Positions 6,245 through 11,930 of a DNA stretch of 12,605 nucleotides are shown one piece after another. The stretch's first letter is position 1. Every line of letters starts with the position of its first letter. The notes below the pieces were generated by a model. The model had not been told where the DNA came from and ran no database searches. It saw only the letters and a program-made list of their open reading frames with translations. The stretch spans positions 3,520 through 16,124 of the forward strand of contig MEZF01000023.1 in assembly GCA_001774245.1 (NCBI GenBank), given 5' to 3'. The DNA is from Candidatus Bathyarchaeota archaeon RBG_13_52_12 (lineage in GTDB: Archaea; Thermoproteota; Bathyarchaeia; TCS64). The position numbers and the translations under genes were made by a program.

Positions 6245-6392
6245 GCAGAAGAAGCGTACAACAGGACCTGGCAGAAGGGCATGTATCAGATGTGGCACAC
6301 ACAATGGCCTCATCAGACGATACGGCCTTAACATATGCAGGAAATGCTTCAGGGAAGTAGCCCCCTCGATGGGGTTCAAAAAATACAGGTGA
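6237..6392 (+). CDS. rps14: Small-subunit ribosomal protein uS14, zinc-binding form
   Basis: A short gene of 51 residues. It starts at the ATG at 6237 inside the end of uL5 and reads MSEQKKRTTGPGRRACIRCG, then THNGLIRRYGLNICRKCFRE and VAPSMGFKKYR, stopping at TGA 6390-6392. It has the four zinc cysteines of the C+ form of uS14: C16-x-x-C19 and C34-x-x-C37. The G-L-I-R-x-Y-x-L-x-x-C-R-x-C-F-R-E core and the G-F-x-K-Y end match archaeal S14/S29e, and the length is normal for the family. uS14 sits in the small-subunit head beside uS3 and uS10. The overlap with uL5 suggests coupled translation. The gap to uS8 is five bases. Confidence 0.95.
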   Translation: MSEQKKRTTGPGRRACIRCGTHNGLIRRYGLNICRKCFREVAPSMGFKKYR

Positions 6393-6397
6393 TATGA

Positions 6398-6781
6398 ATG
6401 GACCCACTAGTAAACGCGCTTAACACGATAATGAACCACGAGGGCAGGCGTAAGAAAGAGTGTATAATCACCCCCGCCTCCGGCCTCGTAGGTAGAGTCC
6501 TCCGACTCATACAGCAGAAGGGTTACATAGGCGAGATCGAGTTCATCGACGACGGCAGACAGGGTAAGTTCCGTGTGCAGCTATTCGGCCGCATCAACGA
6601 GTGTCAGGCAGTCCAACCCAGGTACGCAACCAAGGTCAAAGAAATGGAGAAATGGGAGAAACGCTTCCTCCCCAGTCGAGACCTCGGAGCAGTCATACTA
6701 TCAACCCCAAAGGGCGTCATCGACCACCGACAAGCCAAAGAACTCAACGTCGGCGGTGTCGTGATAGCCTACGTCTTCTAA
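6398..6781 (+). CDS. rps8: Small-subunit ribosomal protein uS8
   Basis: A 127-residue uS8 starting MDPLVNALNTIMNHEGRRKKE. The N-terminal alpha/beta domain ends with GYIGEIEFIDDGRQGKFRVQLFGRINECQAVQPRY, and the C-terminal domain has WEKRFLPSRDLGAVILSTPKGVIDHRQAKEL and the final strand GGVVIAYVF. The G-x-I-x-x-x-E-F-x-D-D-G and ILSTPKGVIDHRQA elements are diagnostic. uS8 is a primary binder of the 16S central domain. An out-of-frame ATG at 6394 just upstream is not used. AGGTGAT (6387-6393) around the uS14 stop can act as the ribosome binding site. The gene is followed by an 11-base gap. Confidence 0.96.
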   Translation: MDPLVNALNTIMNHEGRRKKECIITPASGLVGRVLRLIQQKGYIGEIEFIDDGRQGKFRVQLFGRINECQAVQPRYATKVKEMEKWEKRFLPSRDLGAVILSTPKGVIDHRQAKELNVGGVVIAYVF

Positions 6782-6792
6782 GGTGAACAGGT

Positions 6793-7326
6793 GTGTCAGT
6801 ACAGATAGTTGAGAACACCGTCGGGATACCGGAGAACGTCCAACTCACCCTAGAAGGTAGAAAGATAACAGTGCAAGGCCCCAAGGGAAAGCTCGTCAGG
6901 GACTTCACTCACACAAAACTCAATATGATAAAAGATGGCAACACACTCAGACTTAGCGTTGAGAACCCACGTAGAACAGAAGCGGCTCTCGTCGGGACAA
7001 TCAGCGCACACGTAAAGAACATGATCAAAGGTGTCTCACAGGGTTTTGTCTACAAGATGAAGATCGTCTTCGTCCACTTCCCTACAGCTGTAAAAGTCGT
7101 CGAAAAGGAAGTGCACATTGAAAATTTCATCGGCGAAAGAAAGCCTCGCATAGCGACTATACTCGGAAACACTAAAGTTACTGTAAAACAGGACGATGTA
7201 ATAATCGAAGGCATCGACATCGACGAAGTAAGCCAGACGGCGGCAAACATACAGACCAGGACAAGGATACGCAACAAGGACCTGAGGAAGTTCCTTGACG
7301 GTATCTACGTCTACAGCAAGGAGTAA
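6793..7326 (+). CDS. rpl6: Large-subunit ribosomal protein uL6
   Basis: A 177-residue uL6 with the two repeated domains of the family. Domain 1 has VTVQGPKGKL-type residues (here ITVQGPKGKLVRDF, about 28-41) and TALVGTI-like AALVGTISAHVKNMIKGVSQGFVYKMK. Domain 2 has the family KVTVKQDDVIIEGIDIDEVSQTAANIQ, followed by RNKDLRKFLDGIYVY. The D-R-R/D-L-R-x-F-x-D-G-I-Y end is a strong archaeal mark. uL6 lies near the sarcin-ricin loop and factor-binding site. The start is GTG at 6793, giving M-S-V-Q; AAGGTGA at 6780-6786, overlapping the uS8 stop, is the ribosome binding site. The gap to eL32 is seven bases. Confidence 0.96.
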   Translation: MSVQIVENTVGIPENVQLTLEGRKITVQGPKGKLVRDFTHTKLNMIKDGNTLRLSVENPRRTEAALVGTISAHVKNMIKGVSQGFVYKMKIVFVHFPTAVKVVEKEVHIENFIGERKPRIATILGNTKVTVKQDDVIIEGIDIDEVSQTAANIQTRTRIRNKDLRKFLDGIYVYSKE

Positions 7327-7333
7327 ATGAACC

Positions 7334-7765
7334 ATGAGCGACACAGAAAAGAAACGACTACTCAAGGTCAGGAAAAAACTCAATCAGAACAGGCCAAAGT
7401 TTAATGCCTTCGAGTCATGGCGCTTCGTAAAGATTAAGCCCCGCTGGAGAAAACCCCGTGGCATCGATAACAAGATGCGGACAAACGAAAAAGGCTGGCC
7501 AAAAGTCGCCAACATCGGATGGGGAGGTCCAGCAGCCGTACGTGGCCTCCACCCAACTGGTAAGGAAGAGCTGCTAATCAACAACGTCAACGACCTCAAA
7601 ACCATCAATAACGATACTCAGGTAGCCAGGATAAGTAGAACTGTTGGAGGAAAAAAGAGGACGCAGATACTTGAGGCGGCCGAGAAACTAGGTGTTAAGA
7701 TCCTCAACGCTGGAGCGAAGCCAAAACCCTCCGACTTCGAGAAACTGGAGGAGGAAAAGAAATGA
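7334..7765 (+). CDS. rpl32e: Large-subunit ribosomal protein eL32
   Basis: A 143-residue eL32, an archaeal/eukaryotic-only protein. The core pattern is RPKFNAFESWRFVKIKPRWRKPRGIDNKMR (residues 20-49), followed by GWPKVANIGWGGPAAVRGLHPTGKEELLINNV. The W-R-x-P-R-G-x-D-N-x-x-R and G-x-G-G-P-x-x-x-R-G-x-H-P-x-G elements are diagnostic. The C terminus ends with the charged KPSDFEKLEEEKK. It binds domain II of 23S rRNA. An ATG at 7327 upstream is out of frame; AAGGAG (7318-7323) lies 10 bases before the chosen start. The stop overlaps the eL19 ATG by four bases. Confidence 0.95.
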   Translation: MSDTEKKRLLKVRKKLNQNRPKFNAFESWRFVKIKPRWRKPRGIDNKMRTNEKGWPKVANIGWGGPAAVRGLHPTGKEELLINNVNDLKTINNDTQVARISRTVGGKKRTQILEAAEKLGVKILNAGAKPKPSDFEKLEEEKK

Positions 7766-8220
7766 ACCTCACCAACCAAAGGCGTCTAGCCGCTTCACTA
7801 CTAGAGATAGGGGTGAATCGCGTCTGGATCGACCCAGAGAAGATTGGAGACGTTGAAAGCGCCATAACCAGGGATGAGATACGAAAATTCATCAAAGAGG
7901 GTGCAATCAAGGCACTTCCCGAGAAAAGTACAAGCCGTGGACGTGCAAGGATCCTAGCCCAGAAGAAGCGCACTGGTCGAAGGATCGGAATGGGCACAAA
8001 GAAGGGTAAAATATACGCTGAAGTCTCCCAGAAGACCCGATGGATGCACCGTATAAGAGCACTGAGGAGGAAACTAACTGAACTCCGCGACCAACGCATA
8101 ATCACTGTCAACACATATCGAACCCTCTACATGAAAGCAAAAGGCGGAGAGTTCCGTAGTCTGGCAGAGCTAGAGAGGCACATTAATGAGCAGAAGCTAA
8201 GGAGGCGAAGTTTTGGCTAA
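7762..8220 (+). CDS. rpl19e: Large-subunit ribosomal protein eL19
   Basis: A 152-residue eL19, an archaeal/eukaryotic-only protein. The N-terminal globular part reads NLTNQRRLAASLLEIGVNRVWIDPEK (residues 2-27). The basic central region contains KSTSRGRARILAQKKRTGRRIGMGTKKGK (about 54-82). A long helix then follows with the signature WMHRIRALRRKLTELRD and YRTLYMKAKGGEFRSLAELERHI. The R-L-A-A-x-x-L-x-x-G-x-x-R-V-W-I-D-P motif is nearly invariant. eL19 helps form an intersubunit bridge and lies near the tunnel exit. It starts in a 4-base ATGA overlap with eL32 and ends in an 8-base overlap with uL18. Confidence 0.96.
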   Translation: MNLTNQRRLAASLLEIGVNRVWIDPEKIGDVESAITRDEIRKFIKEGAIKALPEKSTSRGRARILAQKKRTGRRIGMGTKKGKIYAEVSQKTRWMHRIRALRRKLTELRDQRIITVNTYRTLYMKAKGGEFRSLAELERHINEQKLRRRSFG

Positions 8221-8800
8221 AAATGCACATTACAGAGTCGCCTATAGGCGGAGGAGAGAACATAAAACCGACTACCAATCAAGGAGAATACTTGCCGTCT
8301 CAAAGCACCCTCGTTTCGTTGTGAGGGTTTCCAACAAGGGCATACTGGCCCAAATCGTGAAGGCGGAGATAATAGGCGACAAGGTACTAACACAAGCCAC
8401 CTCAAACGAGCTCGTCACAAAATACGGCTGGCAAGCGAGCGGTAAAAGCATACCCGCGGCATACCTTCTAGGCTTGATAGCCGGCCATAAGGCAGTTAAA
8501 GAAGGGATCAAGACCGCATATCTCGACCTCGGCCTTAAAAGACCTACCAAGGGCTCCAAGATATTCGCTGTCGTTAAAGGCGCTATCGACTCAGGACTCA
8601 ACATCCCATGCGACAGCGATATCATTCCCCCACCCGAGAGAATAAACGGCGGACACATCGTAAACTACGCCAAGGTCATCGACCCAGAGGATTATGAGAA
8701 GAATTTCTCCGTATACCTCAGGAAGGGTATGAGACCTGAGTCACTCCCCGAACACTTCGAGGAGACTAAGAAGAAGATCCAGGAGGACTGGTCACAATGA
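8213..8800 (+). CDS. rpl18: Large-subunit ribosomal protein uL18
   Basis: A 195-residue archaeal-type uL18 (L5e/L18 family). The start MAKNAHYRVAYRRRREHKTDYQSRR is the 5S rRNA-binding arm. Next come HPRFVVRVSNKGILAQIVKAEIIGDKVL, then the alpha/beta core with AAYLLGLIAGHKAVKEG, AYLDLGLKRPTKGSKIFAVVKGAIDSGLNIPCDS and the C-terminal RINGGHIVNYAK. uL18 carries 5S rRNA with uL5 into the central protuberance. The start codon is TTG at 8213, overlapping eL19 by 8 bases, with AGGAGGCGA at 8200-8208 just upstream; no in-frame ATG lies near the conserved N terminus. The stop overlaps the uS5 ATG by four bases. Confidence 0.96.
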   Translation: MAKNAHYRVAYRRRREHKTDYQSRRILAVSKHPRFVVRVSNKGILAQIVKAEIIGDKVLTQATSNELVTKYGWQASGKSIPAAYLLGLIAGHKAVKEGIKTAYLDLGLKRPTKGSKIFAVVKGAIDSGLNIPCDSDIIPPPERINGGHIVNYAKVIDPEDYEKNFSVYLRKGMRPESLPEHFEETKKKIQEDWSQ

Positions 8801-9441
8801 GCAGAGAACACGATAGAGAAGGTCCCTCACTAGAGGAATGGGTACCCCGAACACAGCTAGGCAAAATGGTTAAAGAAGGCCAGATTACCTCCATCCAGGA
8901 CATATTCCGCGAGGGATACAAGATCAGAGAGGTCGAGATTATCGACTCCCTCGTCCAGGATCTTAAAGACGAGGTCATCGATATCACCATGGTCCAGAAG
9001 CAAACCGATGCTGGCGAGAACTCACGGTTCCGCGCAGTCGTTGCGGTCGGCAATGGCAACGGACTCATCGGCTTAGGCACAGGCAAAGCGAAACGCGTCC
9101 GTAACGCCATCGAGAAGGGAATACGGATAGCGAAGCTCAACCTCTACATGATTAAGAGGGGCTGTGGCAGCTGGGAATGTGGGTGCGGTGAAAACCACTC
9201 CCTCCCCTTCCGAGTCAACGGAAAAGCGGGAAGCGTCGTCCTATCACTGTTACCCGGGCCTCAAGGTCTTGGATTAGTAGTTGGTGACACAGCCAAGGTC
9301 GTCCTACAGCTGGCTGGAATCAAAGACTGCTGGTCCAAGGCAACGGGCACAACAACAACGACTACCTCATTCGCATTCGCTGCTTTCGATGCCCTAAAAC
9401 AGACTGTAAAGATCATGACTCCCCAGGAGTGGGCGATGTAA
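8797..9441 (+). CDS. rps5: Small-subunit ribosomal protein uS5
   Basis: A 214-residue uS5 of archaeal form. The N-terminal extension includes EEWVPRTQLGKMVKEGQI, the archaeal W-x-P-x-T-x-L-G-x-x-V-x-x-G-x-I mark. The double-stranded RNA-binding-like domain follows (FRAVVAVGNGNGLIGLGTGKAK, about residues 78-99). Next is RGCGSWECGCGENHSLPF, the Cys-rich archaeal/eukaryotic insert, and the C-terminal domain with GLGLVVGDTAKVVLQLAGIKDCWSKATG. uS5 is near the mRNA entry channel and the accuracy centre. After G184 comes a run of six threonines (T185-T190), where many archaeal and eukaryotic proteins have a TRT sequence with a conserved arginine. The gene starts in a 4-base overlap with uL18. Confidence 0.95.
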   Translation: MSREHDREGPSLEEWVPRTQLGKMVKEGQITSIQDIFREGYKIREVEIIDSLVQDLKDEVIDITMVQKQTDAGENSRFRAVVAVGNGNGLIGLGTGKAKRVRNAIEKGIRIAKLNLYMIKRGCGSWECGCGENHSLPFRVNGKAGSVVLSLLPGPQGLGLVVGDTAKVVLQLAGIKDCWSKATGTTTTTTSFAFAAFDALKQTVKIMTPQEWAM

Positions 9442-9442
9442 A

Positions 9443-9916
9443 ATGTCTGGAAAGACGCTTTTTGTAGTCCGTATAAGGGGTGGCGTAGACGCCCAGAAAA
9501 CCGTCGAGGCTACACTGACTATGTTAAGGATGGAGAAAAACAACTACGCCACGATTCTTAAAGAGAACTCCTCGTACACGGGGATGCTAAGAAAGGCGAA
9601 AGACTACATCACTTGGGGAGAACCCGACACCGAAACCATCAAACTCCTAATTGAGAAGAGAGGAAAGCTAATAGGTGACGAAAAAATAACCGACGAGGCA
9701 TTGAAGGGCCTTGGTTACGACAGCCTCGATAAACTAGCAAACGCCATAATCGATGGTAATGTAGAGTTCAGCCACTTGAACGGCATTAAACCCTTCTTCA
9801 GGATGCATCCCCCAAAGAAGGGCTTCAAAAGGACGGTTAAGCGTCCTTACAACGACCACGGTGAGCTGGGCTATAGAGGAGAGGCCATAAACGAGCTCAT
9901 CAAGAGAATGTGTTAA
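9443..9916 (+). CDS. rpl30: Large-subunit ribosomal protein uL30
   Basis: A 157-residue uL30 of the long archaeal/eukaryotic L7 type, versus about 60 residues in bacteria. The ferredoxin-like core begins FVVRIRGGVDAQKTVEATLTMLRMEKNNYATIL. The archaeal extension includes GMLRKAKDYITWGEPD, with the V/M-x-x-Y-x-x-W-G-x-x-D motif, and LLIEKRGKLIGDEKITDE. The C-terminal part reads IKPFFRMHPPKKGFKRTVKRPYNDHGELGYRG, with the P-F-x-x-x-P-P-x-x-G-F pattern. It contacts 23S rRNA near the 5S rRNA region. It starts one base after the uS5 stop, and its start lies just after a GGAG at 9426-9429 inside uS5. The stop is 19 bases before the preferred uL15 start. Confidence 0.95.
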   Translation: MSGKTLFVVRIRGGVDAQKTVEATLTMLRMEKNNYATILKENSSYTGMLRKAKDYITWGEPDTETIKLLIEKRGKLIGDEKITDEALKGLGYDSLDKLANAIIDGNVEFSHLNGIKPFFRMHPPKKGFKRTVKRPYNDHGELGYRGEAINELIKRMC

Positions 9917-9925
9917 AGGAGTATA

Positions 9926-9930
9926 GGTGA
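9926..9930 (+). promoter_or_regulatory. Ribosome binding site supporting the uL15 ATG start
   Basis: GGTGA, a common archaeal anti-16S-pairing motif, lies 5 bases before the ATG at 9936. It overlaps the competing GTG at 9927, whose own possible site is AAGGAG at 9916-9921. The evidence favours the ATG but does not exclude the GTG. Confidence 0.45.
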
Positions 9931-9935
9931 ATAAA

Positions 9936-10361
9936 ATGCCTCACGATCTGAGAAGAACACGGAGATACCGCGGATCGAGATACTGCGGCTGGGGTCAAGT
10001 CGGCCAACACCGCAAGTCTGGTAGCCGAGGAGGAAAAGGCTTTGCCGGAGGCCACAAGCACTTCTGGATCCAGACCGTAAAGTATAATCCCAACAGGTTC
10101 AGGCGCATCGGTTTCGTGCCACCATCTTCGTTAAAGCCTCTGCCAGCGACGATAAACATCGGCGAACTCGAGGGCCTCGCTGTAAAGATCCTTGGTACTG
10201 AAGCAATGAAGAACGGAGCAGAGCTGGATTTAACCGAAGTTGGAATAGGGAAACTCCTAGGAAGAGGAAGCATATCAACCGCCCTCAAGATCCGAGTCGA
10301 CTCCGTCTCAACAAACGCCAAAAGTAAATTAGAGGAAGCCGGCGGCTCAATAGTAGAGTGA
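9936..10361 (+). CDS. rpl15: Large-subunit ribosomal protein uL15
   Basis: A 141-residue uL15 (L27a type). The N-terminal glycine- and arginine-rich arm MPHDLRRTRRYRGSRYCGWGQVGQHRKSGSRGGKGFAGGHKH threads into rRNA (shown by the R-G-S-R-x-x-G-W-G and H-R-x-x-G-x-R-G-G motifs). The globular domain has NPNRFRRIGFVPP and ends with the G-x-x-V/A-E signature EEAGGSIVE. The family start M-P-H-x-L-R-x-T-R favours the ATG at 9936; a GTG at 9927 would add three residues (M-N-K). uL15 is a late-assembling protein of the large subunit. The TGA stop overlaps the secY GTG start by four bases (GTGA), tying the translocon to ribosome synthesis, as is usual. Confidence 0.94.
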   Translation: MPHDLRRTRRYRGSRYCGWGQVGQHRKSGSRGGKGFAGGHKHFWIQTVKYNPNRFRRIGFVPPSSLKPLPATINIGELEGLAVKILGTEAMKNGAELDLTEVGIGKLLGRGSISTALKIRVDSVSTNAKSKLEEAGGSIVE

Positions 10362-11776
10362 TAGCCTTGCGCTTCCTCGAACTCTTCAAGCCCATATCTC
10401 GTATAATACCAGAGGTTAAGCCACCGGAGAGAAAGGTAAGCTTTCAAAACAGACTCATCTGGACCCTCCTAGCACTCTTAATCTACTTCATAATGTCTGA
10501 AATCCCGCTTTACGGGATACCCATCTCCGCAGGTGGAGACTCATTCACGACCTACAGAGTCATCTTTGCCTCGACCAGAGGAACTCTGATGGAGCTCGGC
10601 ATCGGGCCAATAGTGACCGCTGGGCTTATCATACAGCTTCTCGCCGGCTCAGACATCATCTCATTCGATAGAAGCAGCGCTGAAGATCGTGGCCTCTTCA
10701 CCACAGCGAGCAAATTCTTCTCCATCCTCATGATTGTTATACAGGCTGTACTCTACATCATCAGCGGGCAGTATGGGACCGCAACACTCACCAAATCATT
10801 ATTAATATTCGCCCAGCTCCTAGTCGCTGGAATAATAATTATGCTCCTCGACGAGCTTGTCCAGAAGGGGTGGGGGATCGGCAGCGGGATAAGCCTCTTC
10901 ATAGTTGGTGGAATAACTGCAAATATCTGGTGGATGAGCTTCAGTTTCATGAACTATGACGGGAGGGCTTATGGTGCTATTATTGCGTTCTTCCAGGGCA
11001 TCTGGATGAGGGAACCGGTACTAAACTGGTTCTACCGCTCAAACGGGGCGCCAGATATGATCGGCTTCTTCACAACACTTGTGGTCTTCCTCTTTGTAAT
11101 CTACGTTGAGGGTATGCGTGTCGAGCTACCAATTAGCCACAGTCAGTATAGGGGCTACCGAGGTAGGATGCCAATCAAACTCCTCTACGTATCCAACATC
11201 CCAGTGATACTAGCCTATGCGTTATTCGCCAACTTTCAACTTGTAGGGCAGTTTGTCTGGCAGAGATGGAATCTCGCAAACGATAACAACTGGCTAAACT
11301 GGCTCGGGACATTCCAGTACTCGACAAGCGGGCAACCATACGCCACCGGTGGATTAGTTTACTACCTCACCTCACCTGGGGGTATCCAAAACGTCTTGGA
11401 TGCACCCTTAAAGGCACTAGTGTATGCTGTCATCGTAATAGTATTCTGCGTAATCTTCAGTATGACGTGGCTTGAGATAGGTGGCCTTGGTGCTGAGGAT
11501 ATGGCGGATCAACTCCTCGAGTCTGGGATGCAGGTCCCCGGCTTCAGAAGGAACAAGCAACCAATCGTGACTCTGTTGAATCGTTATATCCCAACTATAA
11601 CTATAATCGGCGGTGCCATAGTCGGCGCACTTGCTGCGATATCCGACTTCTTCGGCGTCTTCGGTAGTGGGATGGGCGCACTTCTCGCAGTCAGCATATT
11701 ATACCAATACTACCAGACCATGGTACAGGAACAGGTAGCAGATCTATACCCATTCCTACGTGGTACGCTACAGTGA
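10358..11776 (+). CDS. secY: Preprotein translocase subunit SecY (Sec61 alpha)
   Basis: A 472-residue SecY, the pore of the protein-conducting channel in the cytoplasmic membrane. Ten hydrophobic segments fit the fold, near residues 33-54, 78-97, 117-137, 147-165, 174-192, 235-255, 276-296, 352-372, 412-430 and 435-455. Signature stretches are SEIPLYGIPI before the plug, IFASTRGTLMELGIGPIVTAG in TM2, GWGIGSGISLF in TM5, and the ribosome-binding cytosolic loop RVELPISHSQYRGYRGRMPIK (around 254-274, given here in part). The loop before TM9 (373-410) includes EDMADQLLESGMQVPGFR. The start is GTG at 10358 overlapping uL15; a TTG at 10367 is a weaker option. The C terminus LYPFLRGTLQ is of normal length for archaeal SecY, and its stop is one base from the opposing tnpB stop. 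Confidence 0.97.
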   Translation: MIALRFLELFKPISRIIPEVKPPERKVSFQNRLIWTLLALLIYFIMSEIPLYGIPISAGGDSFTTYRVIFASTRGTLMELGIGPIVTAGLIIQLLAGSDIISFDRSSAEDRGLFTTASKFFSILMIVIQAVLYIISGQYGTATLTKSLLIFAQLLVAGIIIMLLDELVQKGWGIGSGISLFIVGGITANIWWMSFSFMNYDGRAYGAIIAFFQGIWMREPVLNWFYRSNGAPDMIGFFTTLVVFLFVIYVEGMRVELPISHSQYRGYRGRMPIKLLYVSNIPVILAYALFANFQLVGQFVWQRWNLANDNNWLNWLGTFQYSTSGQPYATGGLVYYLTSPGGIQNVLDAPLKALVYAVIVIVFCVIFSMTWLEIGGLGAEDMADQLLESGMQVPGFRRNKQPIVTLLNRYIPTITIIGGAIVGALAAISDFFGVFGSGMGALLAVSILYQYYQTMVQEQVADLYPFLRGTLQ

Positions 11777-11930
11777 ACTACCCATGACTTAAGTCATGGG
11801 CTTCCTGATTCATCGAGGCGACTTGCCCAGCTTCACAGAGCTGTGTAGCGATCACCTCTCCTTCAGGCGTGTATTCGGGCGGTCCCCGCCCTATCTCAAG
11901 ACCACGCTTGAGAATGTTCCTCGCGGCGTT
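11777..11930 (-). ncRNA. Predicted omega RNA (right-end RNA) scaffold overlapping the 3' end of tnpB
   Basis: TnpB proteins use an RNA made from the 3' end of their own gene plus the element's right end, with the guide read from the flanking host DNA. Here the scaffold would cover about the last 150 bases of tnpB and the palindrome at 11781-11800. The guide would be transcribed from the DNA beyond, roughly 11757-11776, which is the 3' end of secY read on the opposite strand. The placement follows from known examples of the family; neither the exact ends nor transcription can be seen in the sequence. Confidence 0.5.
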
